This document shows, piece after piece, positions 1 through 11,330 of a stretch of DNA of 64,000 nt. The number at the start of each line of letters is the position of its first letter. Position 1 is the stretch's first letter. Under the pieces are notes generated by a model. That model was not told where the DNA came from, ran no database searches, and saw only the letters and a list, made by a program, of their open reading frames with translations. The DNA is from Balaenoptera acutorostrata (taxonomy: Eukaryota > Chordata > Mammalia > Artiodactyla > Balaenopteridae). The position numbers and the translations under genes were made by a program. The stretch spans positions 52,512,910-52,576,909 of the forward strand of contig NC_080067.1 of NCBI RefSeq assembly GCF_949987535.1. Direction: 5' to 3'.

Positions 1-331
1 GTGGTTCCCTTATACGCCATGCCTGAGTCCATCGACATCTGACTTTTGATACTTAAAGATTTTGGAATTCAGAAAACTCTTTTGCCTAGTTCTTGCCATT
101 GAAAGTCTAGTTTTTAAAACTATTACTTTTCTATATACTTTTTAAAGTTTATCTTGAAAATCAAGGCTGAACACTGATTTCTTTTGTCCTTGGTTTTTAT
201 CTGCCTACCCTAAAGCAATGGATGCTTCATCATTTATGCTAAGAGAGCAAAAGCAAAATAATTCATGAAAAAATTTTTTGATCCATGAGCTAATATTTGT
301 AAATATTTTCACTCTGCAAGAGAGTGGCATA
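1..331. other. Unassigned AT-rich non-coding stretch
   Basis: AT-rich sequence with no convincing open frame, repeat signature or RNA gene. I see nothing I can name here. It ends at a decayed DNA-transposon fragment. Confidence 0.5.
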
Positions 332-507
332 AATGTGATTCTCAGTCCTGGCTTTACTTTGGAATGATCTGGGGACCTTCAAAACTATTAATGCCCTAGC
401 TCCATCCCCCCAGAGATTTCAAACAGATCTATGTGAAGTTCAGGTGTCACTATTTTTGCTAAGCTCCTTGGGTGATTCTAATGTGCAACCAGGGGTGGGA
501 ACTGCTG
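332..507 (+). mobile_element. MER20-like non-autonomous hAT (Charlie) fragment
   Basis: The left edge resembles the inverted-repeat head of MER20-type elements (a decayed cagtggttctca followed by cctggc). The interior has the typical 'aatgcc...ccagagatttc' core. The right part reads gattctaatgtgcaaccagg before a decayed terminal inverted repeat (gggaactgctg). The length of about 176 bp is close to the short palindromic hAT elements of this group. There is no coding capacity. The subfamily is recalled from memory; MER5-type elements are the alternative. Confidence 0.65.
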
Positions 508-511
508 GTGT

Positions 512-1829
512 CAAGAAAAGGCTATGGGACTGGGCTCCAATGCCTGTTTTGCCAGGGACTAGCTCTGAGACCTGGAGGGATGCACTTCATCTATCTGGGT
601 CCAGTTTACTCATATGCAAAATGTGGAGTTGAGTTTCAAGGTCTTCAATGAACTGTCCAACACTAACATTCTATAAATCCATCATTGTGAGAACTAAAAG
701 GGTGACCTTGTTCAGTGAGTGATTAGAGTGTCACAAAAAGGGTTAGTGTAGTCACACAAATAAGGTTTCTACTTTGCTTTGACGTAACATGTTACATCTA
801 AGAGAACTCAATGCTCCTTTCAATACAATGGTCTTTCCCTCTTGTAGACTGTCAGATTGTTTAGGGACCAACATCAATTCAGAAGCACTGCCTTATGCAG
901 CTCTACACCCTCTGTTGCTCAGCTAAGTTCAACGGCATAAGCCTCAAATATTTTCTATGTTGAAAGTATGTGCCTCAAAAAAAGTGGAGAAATTGTCCCA
1001 CTCTCACGTATTTTGAAAATGTGGACTGTGTACAAGGAATTTCAAGTGGTGCATTAAATAACACTGAACTGCATGGTAGATTCTTTCTCTTTTTAATTCC
1101 GTTTTATTTCTCTTGGTTAGTTAAGAAAAAAATCTTAGTTTATGCTGGGATATCATTTTTTGTATTCAAACTTATAATTAATATTCAGTTGGTGTCTTTT
1201 ACTTTCTCAATTTGAAAGAGGAATATAATTTCTCTTTTGTCTTTCACTTTACCTTTCCTCCCCTTTCCATCTCCCAACAGCTGTCCCTGTTCGGATATCT
1301 TTATTACATAGCTAATATTTGCTAACATATTTTAAGAGAGAGGTGGTAAATTTCAGATTCAAAGTTTCATACAGGGAACAGTATTTAGCTAATATGTAAT
1401 AAATGTAGTTTCACTCTAAAGTATGTTATATATATGCAGGGGATTTCTATTTAAATAGATATCAAGCTCCCTTTTAAAGTTCTTTTATAGAAGTAAAGAA
1501 GAATTTACTTCACTGTCATGCAAAGATTCAGATGAAATTATTGAGAAAACGTTTATTTGGGAAAAGATGCATGAAAGTCAGATCTCAATTGGACTGTCTG
1601 ATCAAATAAAAATTAAAAAGAAAATTACCAAGGTTATGCTATTTGGGAACTGAAATATTTTATTTTTTCATTGGCTGGGTCTTCACGTAAAGGTGGAGAT
1701 GATAGCGTCTTTTTTTCAATTGGTTGAACAATAGATGTTTATTGGCCATGTCTTACTATTCTACCTTATCAGTAATTACATTAATTATGAATGAATTAAA
1801 TACCCAATCAAAAGGCAGATAATCTTTTT
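512..1829. other. Unassigned non-coding stretch
   Basis: Mixed AT-rich sequence with scattered short frames (for example 970-1215) that lack any recognisable domain. No splice-flanked conserved exon, LTR or SINE is apparent. Confidence 0.45.
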
Positions 1830-2060
1830 AAAGGGTCCAACTGTATGTGTCTATATGAGATACACTTTAGATTCAAAGATACAAGTAGATGGAAAGTAAA
1901 AGTACAGTAATAGATGTAATATGCAAGCAGTAACCCAAAGAGAACTGGAATGGCTACACTAATACCAGAAAAAATAGACTTTAAGACAAAAATTGCTCCC
2001 AGAGACAAAGAATAGAATGACTTTTTATAATAACAACAAAGTCAATCCATCAGGACCTGT
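1830..2060 (+). mobile_element. Old L1 ORF2 fragment (endonuclease region)
   Basis: Decayed L1 ORF2 sequence in sense orientation. It contains the 'gagatacactttagattcaaagatacaa' type string, then an 'agagaactggaatggctacactaat' block and 'aatagactttaagacaaaaattg'. These correspond to the ORF2 stretch around the QETH...KAGVAIL...DFK segment of the apurinic endonuclease domain. It is heavily mutated and truncated on both sides. Likely an ancient L1M-type copy. Confidence 0.75.
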
Positions 2061-2984
2061 ATTAATACTAAAGGAGTTTTTTTTTTTTTTTGAGGAGTTA
2101 CATATTCTGATACTGTCTATCTAGTTATATGTAATGTTTACTCTCCAAACAAGTCCATTATTTTCATTCAAATTATTTTTAGAGAAAGGGGGTCTTAGGT
2201 AAGGTTCTGGTACTTTGGACTAAGGAGTTTATTGGCATACCCACCAGTATCTAGCCACATAATCTGATTTACACAGAACCCAGAAGGCTTATAGAAGACA
2301 ATCTGAACCTAGTTTCTACTGAGGGACACGAGACCCTAGACTGGAGAGAACCCCAGTGGAATCCCTGAAAGAATAATCCCCCGGCCTGGTAGATCAGATT
2401 TGGCAGTGTAGTCTGTACCAGGGAAAACTGCAGCAGACCAAAAGTAAGGGTGGAGTAGCCAGGAGGTGGGTCTGTGTGGAAAGTCTGTAAGAAGGCTCTC
2501 AGTAGAGACCTAAACGTCTCCACTAGGCAATGTTATCCCTCTTCTCTGAAAGAGGAAAGTGAACAGTGTAGTATTATCTAACCAACTGGAAAGAAAGGTA
2601 AATTAGACTCTGAGACTGGGTGGGAAAATGGAGGAGAGAACAGATTATCCAGAGGCACCAGAGGTCAAGTAGGGAGCAGGGCCATGATGCGAGGCCTGAG
2701 TAAAGCCTGAGCCAGCCAGCCGGGAGCTCACAGCAAGAGCAGATGCCTGAGCAGAGGAAAGGCAGATGCGCCGGAAGGCATTCAAATTGGATTTGAAAAG
2801 AGTCTTTTTGGGGAACCCAAAAGAAAGATTCAAAAGGACTAGAAATGCCAAGAAAAGTCTAGAAAATTATACAATGTTTAAGGAAGGCCATTTCTCACTG
2901 AAAGCTACTGATTGACATAGCAGCCTTAGGCGTAAACTGCAAAATGAACTCATGAGAGAAACTGAGTACCCATTACTATGAAGC
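2061..2984. other. Unassigned, moderately GC-richer stretch
   Basis: A T run near 2079-2092 is followed by a more balanced-composition region, 2260-2860, rich in 'agag/ccag' words. It looks like decayed LTR or unique sequence, but I cannot name a family. The minus-strand frames at 2269-2523 and 2645-2851 show no domain. Confidence 0.4.
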
Positions 2985-3215
2985 AATGTATCTGTGTATA
3001 CTGTGTAAAACATTTCTTCATAACATTGTATGCAATCTTCATAACTTGTCCATGAGGTGATATTATTCCCATTACATGGCTCAGGAAGCTGATACTCAGG
3101 GTCACTTTGAGTGACTTTCTTGTGATCACCCAGCTGGTAAGTGTGGGTGCTGGCTCAATCCCAGGTCTTAGGATTCCCAAACCAGTGCTCTTGCTACATC
3201 ACCTCCAGTCTTCAT
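2985..3215 (-). mobile_element. MIR SINE, reverse orientation
   Basis: Read on the minus strand this has the MIR core order: a cysteine-rich 'gggattgagcc' box, then the 'ccagctgggtgatcac' segment and 'atgggaataatatcacctc', corresponding to the MIR 'ctcagtttcc..atggggataataa' part. It is an ancient tRNA-derived SINE with no function evident from sequence. Confidence 0.7.
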
Positions 3216-4121
3216 AGCTTTCACTATAAATCTACCAAGACCCCATTTTATAGACATTCTCCAGGAGCCCAGTGTGTGTTTTCATCAATCACAATGGACT
3301 TCACAATAGGCCTAGTAAAAAACTGATCACATGCTGCCTAGAAGCCAAGATTACTTTCACGTGTGTTCTACACCTATATTTCATCCTCCTCATCCCAATA
3401 TATGTAAAGCCTGGACACTGCCATTCCCTACTGGCATATCATCTCAGTAGCAGACGCCTTTCAAACCTTACAAAAGTTTAGTATCTGGAGAGTTGCATTT
3501 CACATTAGGGTGACCAGAGGGAGGCAGGAGAGAAAGGTGCACGTGTGTGTGGTTGGCATTGACTCAAGATGAAACGTGGGGGAATAGGGCTTGTTATTCT
3601 CTAATCTACAGAACAGAACAAAAAATTAGAACTAGGATTTGTTTCAGAATCTCTAAATACCAGTATTTCTGCTTAATGGATCATTAAGTTAGGATCTGGC
3701 ACCCTATACCTGCACTAATCATCAGGACATCATGAGTATTCCTTTTTTCATGAGCGTAAGGGTTAGAGAGAACCACATCTGTTGGCAGAATAAACCTTCA
3801 CAGGATTCAAGAGTTTGTTAAATGAGTAAATGAATCAGACTTTTTTTTTTTAACTACAGAGAAACTTACTGTTGGAGAACAAAAAAGTAAAAAGGGGCAG
3901 TAATTTGTACATAGCTATAGTTCTTGATAGAATTTTTTTCTCCACTAAAATGCCATTTTTAAAGTTGTTGTGCCACTATACCAAGATATCTCAAAAAACT
4001 AAATGCGTCACTTTCGGTGACAGAGTCAAATGGTGCCCTGGAATGTAAAATTTGCTATTCCAGGAAGAGAACAAAAGAGACACATATTTAAGATTTTTAA
4101 ATTATAGTCATCTACAGCAGT
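3216..4121. other. Unassigned non-coding stretch
   Basis: AT-rich with poly(T) at 3841-3850. No recognisable gene or repeat. Short frames at 3141-3481 overlap the end of the MIR and carry no domain. Confidence 0.4.
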
Positions 4122-4171
4122 ATCATCAACACCACCACCATCATCATCACCATCACCATCATCATCATCAA
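4122..4171 (+). repeat. (CAY)n trinucleotide microsatellite
   Basis: Interrupted cat/cac triplet array. Read in one frame (inside 4052-4237) it would encode a run of about 14 histidines. The flanking frame has no domain, so I treat the polyhistidine as an accident of the repeat. Confidence 0.9.
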
Positions 4172-5150
4172 CAAGGACTATCTAGGCACATACGACAGGG
4201 AGGAATAAAAACTGGATTTACCAAAAAAAAAGAATGACAAAAGGGGAATGCTCTTAGCAAAGAAAAGTAATCAATACTAAATGACACATTCTTTATTTAT
4301 GCTATTTTAATCTTTCTAGAAATTAAACAGAGGGGAGCCAAGCAAGAGAGAACAAAAGGCAAAGGTGCATAGAACAAGAGTAATTTCTTATGTGATAGAT
4401 GTATATCCATATTCTAAAACAAACATGCCCCATTCCTCATTTTCCACCTCTAAAAATAACCTATGGAAATTTCATTTAGCTGATGTGCTTCATCAAGGTC
4501 ATCGCCTACTTCATGGAAAATTGTTCAATTACATGACCTGCTGTAACAATCTATTGAGACTGTCGTTCTAAGCTCCTAGTTTCCATTTTGGGCTTTGGTC
4601 TCATCTGCCACTGGAAAACATGTTGCATTTGATTCCTTGCATGGAAAAATCAAATATCATTTAAAATATCTCAGATCTCAGACAAAGAAACAAGCCTGGC
4701 ATCTTGTTGAAGATCTGTAAAAAGCTGAGACCAAACTGGTTTCTTACACTGTAGAAACGTTGAGTTTGTTCCATAACTCAAGCATTCTTGGTAGAACTTT
4801 CCCCCTGGATAACCATGGAGCATGTATAGTTGTTGTTTACAATAAGCTTCCTTACCGTCATATAATAAAGGAGGTAGTCCAGAATTTAACATACCTTTAG
4901 TTTACTCACATTTTTTACTAATTAGCTTGCTGTTTAGTTCAGCTGACTTTTTCTTTCCCTTGAGGTAAGATTTCATTAATGTTGGAAACAGTGACTTGAT
5001 TTACATTCTGGCACAAACTCCTTAATCTGGGCAAGTACTCCGATTATTTTCCTGTCGTTGAAGCTATGTCATCAGAATTTATTCCCAAACTAAAATTAAA
5101 TTCTGAACCACATTTGTTGGTTGACAGAATAGTCACCATTATGTTCAAAT
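4172..5150. other. Unassigned AT-rich stretch
   Basis: No RNA gene and no recognisable repeat family. The minus-strand frame at 4671-4892 (73 codons) has no domain that I recognise. Confidence 0.4.
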
Positions 5151-5184
5151 CACACACACACACACACACACACACGTGTGTGTC

Positions 5185-5222
<38 letters not shown>
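5151..5222. repeat. Compound (CA)n-(GT)n-(TA)n microsatellite
   Basis: CA repeats (5151-5175) meet GT repeats (5176-5193) at an acacgtgt centre, making a near-perfect palindrome. A TA run then extends to 5222. The alternating purine/pyrimidine tract is able in principle to form a hairpin or Z-DNA. Confidence 0.95.
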
Positions 5223-5225
<3 letters not shown>

Positions 5226-6319
5226 AATTGCCACGTGGCAATATCTGTTCATCTATCAACTTGTAGTCAAACATACTTTGCTAGCTCTATTTGTTCTGAC
5301 TTGGTTTTCTATATCTTTCACCCATTCCTGAATAGGCTGTGGGATCATTAGAAAGTACTTCAGCTACTTTCTTTGTGGCAGAGACACCCGAAATTTCCAA
5401 GCAAAAATCTTTACCACAGTCTTTTGCCTAAGCCTCAGCAATTGTATGTAGTGCTACATTATAGGTAACCCATACACCACTAATATTCATATGTGAAATA
5501 GAATGTTTATGTGTGAAATGGTGAACATATACTTCTGTCAGCTTTTCATTTCAATATTTTTTCTTTCAAACAGTTAAGCATATTTCTTTATGTCACGAAT
5601 GCAAATCTTGCTTAAATGTTTATGATTTCATTACTTCTTAGCCAGTACGTCTTCATGAGTAACACTTCGAGGTTTTAGTACTTCTTCATCAACAGTGGCC
5701 ACAAAATTAAACACCATACATAAAACATCATTTTTCCAATTAAAACAAGTGTAAGTTTTTTGGTCTTCTTTTGTTAGTAATCACATATTTTATTGCCACA
5801 TTCAGAAAAAAATGTCTTTTTTCTTGACAAAAAAAAGAGAAAATTCAGTGAAATAGGCTCAGAAAAAGGTCATCTGTAAATTAGGGTTAAGTGTAAATAA
5901 TATAAATTTTAACTATCAAATTTTGCTAACAATGTTAAACTGTAAATTTTAAAATTCTGAATTAAAATGTATAAAAACTAAAAATAACAAGTTGTAAGTA
6001 TCTAATAGCTGTTCTCAGATTTCTATACACTTTTGGGTTATAGCTGACAAAATATCTTTAAAATGTTACACATGACTAGTGTGCAGCTGAACCACAAGCA
6101 AATCACCACCCAACTTCAATAGCATCTACATTGATCTACACCCTATTAAACAAGAAGAGTTTGCTGATCATGAACTTGGATACCATGGCATGCCAACTGC
6201 TATAATGTTTTCTACATACTTACTCTCATTTTCTATACTTTCTTTGTATTATATTGTTACAAACCAGTAATTAACAGTTTGCACACTGGCACTGAATGCA
6301 GAACCCGCTTTGACACTTA
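5223..6319. other. Unassigned AT-rich stretch
   Basis: Strongly AT-rich with many short A and T runs. No open frame of interest and no recognised repeat. Confidence 0.4.
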
Positions 6320-6341
6320 ATTATCTATCTATCTATCTATG
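6320..6341 (+). repeat. (ATCT)n tetranucleotide repeat
   Basis: About five tandem tatc/atct units. A short simple repeat, possibly polymorphic. Confidence 0.9.
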
Positions 6342-7261
6342 GAGAAAGAGAGATTGAAAGACTTATTTTAAATCTCTAATTTGTATTATCACCTTTCATT
6401 ATATGTTTTATTAAAAATCTTTGTATGAATCAGATTTTTTTTAGCCATTCAATCCTAATGTTCTCTTTTATTTCAGGAAGTGTGTCCTTGTGTGATTTTC
6501 AGCTAACCCTTAGCAAAGCCCTTAACCTCACCTCAGAACTTTTTTTAGTAAAACTAAGGAAATCATTTATTACAAAATGGTTTTTTAAATAGAAAATCTG
6601 ACTGTTTCAGCATCTCCTTTTCTCATCCTACATGAGAGAAACCAACATCACCTTCTTAAAGGCTTTTGAAGAAAGATCACACAGGACTCCTACAGAGGGG
6701 AGAGGAAAAGGTGCTGGCAGCCCTGGATTTCAAAGGGGAAGGTATTTAGAGGTTTTGTGAAAATTAGCATACACCTCACTCACTCACAATAACCATGGAA
6801 GGTAGCAAAACTGCAGGATACAACAGCGAACCCAGGGAGCCTAGATCCAAGACATCAAGGCTCTAAATTTGGCAGTCTCTGCTGTCAGAGCTTGGCACAG
6901 ACCCAGCCCAGCAGATTGTCTCCAAGGCAGCATGAAAGTGTATCAGGAGAAGAAATCAGAGATCCCTTGCCAAATTGTCTGGACCTCATTAGATTACCAG
7001 GACCTTTACACATCCTGGCAGAGGAGAGGGAAGGCCAGTGATGAATGATATTTCCTACTATTTTGGCCAGGTAGGGGCTCAGAGCAGAATTGTGACTTCG
7101 AGAAACAAAGAGCTACAGAATTTGCAAATTAATACCCACCACGCATTTGGATTTCTATAGAATGGCAGCTAGCAAACAAATTTCTTATTCAGGAGATTTA
7201 TAAAAGCTTTTTAATGTTGTTGGCTTTGTGAGAAGCAATTTCAACACATTCAACTCCTAGA
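6342..7261. other. Unassigned non-coding stretch
   Basis: Mixed composition. Segment 6640-7120 is GC-richer than its surroundings but has no open frame or family signature I can identify. Confidence 0.4.
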
Positions 7262-7925
7262 CAGATCTTCATGGTATTCATTCAATTATTTGTTCATTCA
7301 TCAAAGTATATTGAATTTCTTTTATGTATTAGGAACTGTTTTAGGGGCCATGGATATAGCTGGGAACAAAAGAGACAACAGCTGCCGTGCCCCATGGAAC
7401 TTCCCTTTAGCCATTTAGACAATAAACTAAATAAGCATAATCTGTAGTACCTTGGAGAGTCATAAATCCTAAGGAGAAAAATAAAGCACTAAAGGGGTAC
7501 CTGAATTGTTAAGTGTAGGTTTCAATTTTAAAGGGGTAATCAGGAAAGGAGTCTCTTAGAAGGAGACATTTGAACAAAGCCCTGAAGGAGGTTAAGAAGT
7601 CGAGCAATGTGGATATGTGGAGGGAACGTAATCCAGGCACAGGGAACAGCACACAAAAATCCCGTATTTGGGGGGATGCTTGCCATGGTGGAGGAAATGC
7701 GAAGAGGCCACTGGGACGGGAGCAGAGTGAATAAGGCAAGAGAAACCAAAGATGAAACCCAAGAGGCAGTGGAAGGCCAGATCATGCAGGGTCTTGTAAG
7801 CCAGTGGAAAGATTCTGGCTTTCACTCTGAGTGTGATGGGAGTGATTGGACGGATTTGCGTGGAGGAGTGACGTGATTTGACATATATTTTAAAGGGTCA
7901 TTCTGGTGACTGCAAAAAGGATTTT
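7262..7925 (-). mobile_element. Long L2 LINE fragment, reverse orientation
   Basis: The 7262-7320 segment is the reverse of the L2 3' end, which in sense reads 'aataaatatttgttgaatgaa'. Next comes the 'ggaactgttttaggggccatgg' block (the reverse of the L2 'cctagaacagtgcc' type region), then 'aaaaataaagcac', 'acatttgaacaaagccctgaagg', 'agatcatgcagggtcttgtaag' and 'agtgacgtgatttga'. These occur in the expected order of an L2 reverse complement. The short minus-strand frames in this interval are broken pieces of the L2 reverse-transcriptase ORF. Nothing is functional. Confidence 0.85.
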
Positions 7926-8469
7926 TTTTTCCAGCAGAATCCAGCTGCATGGATTAGTATTCAAGGTGAAGTAATCACATGATGAAAGGAAGTTTCACTA
8001 TTTAATTCCTGTTCTTCCTTTGTGTTGTATTAAATTTGTTCTCCTTCTAGTCTGATCCACCAATACTGTCATTATTAGCAGACACAAAACCCATAATCTG
8101 TATTGTTGACAGGAGTGAATGAGGGAAGGCTTCCTAAAAAGCAACTATATTTACACTCTTTAAATGGTTTTTCAAGGACTTGGCTCTGAAAGAACTGCTA
8201 CTATGGGACAATGACAACTCTGGCAATGCCCTGGCAGGAAACGTACCTCTAGGTTGCAGTGCTATTAGTATCCACTGATGTATGAGAGTACTGCTCACTA
8301 ATTTCTCCTCTCTTATTTGAACAGTAAAGTTACTAACCAAACGGAGCAAGTTATTTAAATAAATCTGGCGTTTTTCTTCCCCTTTTTTCTCTCTTTTGGT
8401 AAATAGAAACACAAGTGTAGGTATTTAATTTCATTAATTGTATTTCTCAACAAGATTTCTCAAATTGTG
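7926..8469. other. Unassigned stretch
   Basis: No recognised element. The minus-strand frame 8134-8412 has no domain. Confidence 0.4.
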
Positions 8470-9120
8470 TGTTGGAGGCAGCTAAAGGAGTGCTAAAGGG
8501 AAATTTATTGCATTAAGTGTATTTATTAAAGAGGAAGAAAGATCTAAAATCAATACCCTAAGCATCTCAAGAAGCTAGAAAAATGAGGTTAAACACAAGG
8601 CAGATAGAACAAAGGAAACAATCAAGATCAAAGCAGAAATCAATGATATAGAAAACAGAAAAACAATAAAGAGAAACAAAGAAACCAAAAAGTTGGTTCT
8701 TTGAAATGTTCAACAAAATTGATAAAGCTTTAGCTATATTTACCAAGAATAAAAGTGAGAAGACATAAATTACCAAAATCAGGAATGAAAGAAAGAACAT
8801 CACTGCAGACCTACAAAAATTAAAAATAGTATAAGGAAACATTATGAACAACCGTATGCACTAAATTAGACAATTTAGATGAAATGGGCAAATTCCTTAA
8901 AGAGACGCAAATTACCAAAACATATTCAAGAAGAAATAGAGTATCAGAACAGGTCTATAACAAGTAAGAAATTAAAATAGTAATTTAAAATTTTTCTCAC
9001 AAAGAAAATCCCAGGCCCAGATGGCTTTACTGGTGAACTCTATCAAATATTAAGGAGAAATAATGCCAATCCATCCCAAACTCTCTCTGAAAATAGAGGA
9101 AGAAAAAACATTTTACTCAA
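8470..9120 (+). mobile_element. Old L1 ORF2 fragment (linker to early RT)
   Basis: Sense-orientation L1 ORF2 relic. It begins with 'gcagctaaaggagtgctaaag' and 'gaagaaagatctaaaatcaa', continues through 'ttggttctttgaaa' (the SWFFEKI equivalent) and 'caaaattgataaagcttta', and reaches 'cccaggcccagatggcttta' (the SPGPDGF motif before the reverse transcriptase domain). Multiple frameshifts and stops. An ancient L1M-type copy truncated at both ends. Confidence 0.85.
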
Positions 9121-10733
9121 TGTGGGGACTGCTCAGTCAGGATACATCTCAATTTTGACCCAGGGACTACATCACTACTTGAGAGGTAAATGCCTCTCCC
9201 CTTTGATCTCATCAGTGTCATGAAAGAAAATACACTGCCACAGAGTGAAGTGCTCCCAAATTTCAGCGATATTAATGTATCATCTGGGTGGGTATAATTT
9301 CTGACCACTTAATGGTTCCTTCTTGAAACAGAGTGATGCTCAATACAACTTGTACCCTAGAACAGCTATCGTATCTCAAAGACTAGTTCATAGTCCTCAA
9401 AATCTGTGAATCTCTTCTGAAAATGTTTATTTCCATGAAATTGCACTGTAAATTTTTGGATTCTGTTTCCTTTGACTTCACAGAATTCTACAATAGGAAA
9501 TGAGATGTGTCCAGTATTTTTGCAGTCAAGATCTTTGCCACAGGCAGTTTTGCTGCGGAACAAACTGGCTGAAAGGCAATTCTCTCGTTAAAGATAAAAT
9601 AATGGTTGACAGTTTGGTTTGACAGTTTGGTTTCAAATGGTTGACAGTCTAGTTTCATTCCTCCATTGACACAGTACTCCCATTTTTATGTTATATAAAT
9701 CTTAGGCCTCATAATGGTCTATACAGTGACAAGGGAGACGTGGCAGTCTTAAAATAGTGGATAACAACTATGTATATGGACTTGAAAAAAATACGGTGAT
9801 AAATAAACTTACTGGAAGTGTGAAATAAGAGTGTAAACCCAGACTGCACACTATACTAGAAAATGATAACACATCAGTTTGCAGATCCTTCAGTGAGCAC
9901 AGTCACCCCTCTCACCCCTGAAAACCAAAGTTTACCAAGCTATGGCAAATATAAAAGATGCCACTAATAATTCACAACAGTCTTCAAACGCATTAATTAT
10001 CCATTCTTTAGCTACAACATTCAACAACAGCTTGCCCTCTAATGCTGTCTGTACCAAATTTATCACGCAACATTATAAGTCGGAGGCAAACGAAGACTCA
10101 AGCTCTATCTAGATTCTGATGTAGACAGAATTTAGGTATTTGGCACAGATTCTGGCTTAGATGATTTGGTGAAATATAAGGACTGGGCTTGTGACAGAAC
10201 ATTTAAATGTAGTCCAGATATGTACTGCCAGTTATATATATTACATGTACTGATAAGAAATAGCAACGTCTTCCTCTGTTTGTTTTACTTCAGATTTACA
10301 GGTAAATCTGAAGACTCTTACAGCAGATTTTTTAATATTATAAAAAAATTATTCTGATTTTAGATACTGAATCCTTAATGATTGACTATGAGAAAGTATC
10401 ATTGTTTTCTCTAAGATGTACCTGAATACAGCTGTATCTATGAATCTACACACTTTTTAAATAAGTCGAAATATTTTTGCATTTTCACAGTAAAGTCTTT
10501 TAAAATTTTTATTATTTTTTATATTTCATTATGTCCTTTTTAAAGTCCCTCTTTTATTTTATTTTTGTTATTGTATATTTTATGGCAAAATTGTCTTATG
10601 ACCAATTAGTTGTGCAGAGAAATTGTTTGCAGGAAACTGCTTGCAGCAGAGATTCTTACTGTGTAAATACCTAGAACCAAAATGGGGTTTCTCTACAGTA
10701 GCTATATGCATAATCTACATATAATCCAAGCCT
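9121..10733. other. Unassigned non-coding stretch
   Basis: AT-rich. It includes an uninterrupted minus-strand frame at 9366-9563 (65 codons, with cysteines near both thirds) that matches nothing I recognise and has no surrounding exon signals. A short local duplication 'ggttgacagt.tggttt' recurs three times at 9603-9655. Confidence 0.4.
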
Positions 10734-11160
10734 ATTAGTGTGGTTTCTCCAGAGAAACTGAACCAATTTTTTTATATATACAAAGAGCGTTATTGTAAGG
10801 AATTGGCTTATGTAATTATGGAGGTGAGAATTCCATCACCTGCAGTTGGCAAACTGGAGTCCCAGGAGAGCCAATGGCATAGTTCCAGTTTGAGTCCAAG
10901 TCCAAAGGCGGGGGAAGACCAATGTCCCAGCCTGCAGCCCAGAGTAAATTCTCTCCTGCTCAGTCCTTTTTATTATATTCAGGCCTCCACCAAATTGGAC
11001 AAGGCCAACCCATATTGAGGAGGGCAACCTGCTTTACTCAGTCTACTGATTCAAGTATTATTCTTATTGAGATACAGGGACACACCCAGAAAAATGTTTC
11101 ATCAGATATCTGGGCACTCCAGTGGCTCAGTCAAGTTGACACATAAAATTAACAATTACA
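10734..11160 (-). mobile_element. ERVL-type solo LTR (MLT2-like), reverse orientation
   Basis: Read on the minus strand it begins with a decayed 'tgtaattgttaattttatgtg', continues with 'tcaacttgactgagccac', then 'cagtaaagcaggttgccctcc', and near the end 'tccataattacataagccaa' and 'ggttcagtttctctggagaa'. This is the order of MLT2-class LTRs. No internal retroviral sequence adjoins it, so it is a solo or truncated LTR. Target-site duplications are not discernible. Confidence 0.75.
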
Positions 11161-11199
11161 CCATGTCTTATCAAACAATCTGCCTAGGATAGTAAATGA

Positions 11200-11330
11200 G
11201 ATATTAGTCATTCAACAAATTTGACAAATATTTGTTAGTTCTTATTATGTATCTGTTCCCAGTGCAGGGTCTGGGGATACAGGAGTAATTAAAACAGACA
11301 AGACCCCTGCCTCCTGACAGTTGACATTAA
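11200..11330 (-). mobile_element. L2 3'-end fragment, reverse orientation
   Basis: It shows the 'attcaacaaat...aaatatttgtt' and 'ggtctggggatacaggagtaat' strings of an antisense L2 3' end, followed by 'aaaacagacaagacccctgcc'. Short and diverged. Confidence 0.6.

Noticed and set aside
4052..4237. Protein with a polyhistidine run
   Set aside because: The run is produced by a CAY microsatellite and the rest has no domain.
5044..5274. Open frames across the CA/GT/TA microsatellite on both strands
   Set aside because: Alternating dipeptides (HT, YI, CV) are artefacts of the dinucleotide repeat.
9366..9563. 65-codon minus-strand frame with cysteines
   Set aside because: Too short, and with no recognised domain, splice sites or neighbours; kept only as part of an unassigned stretch.
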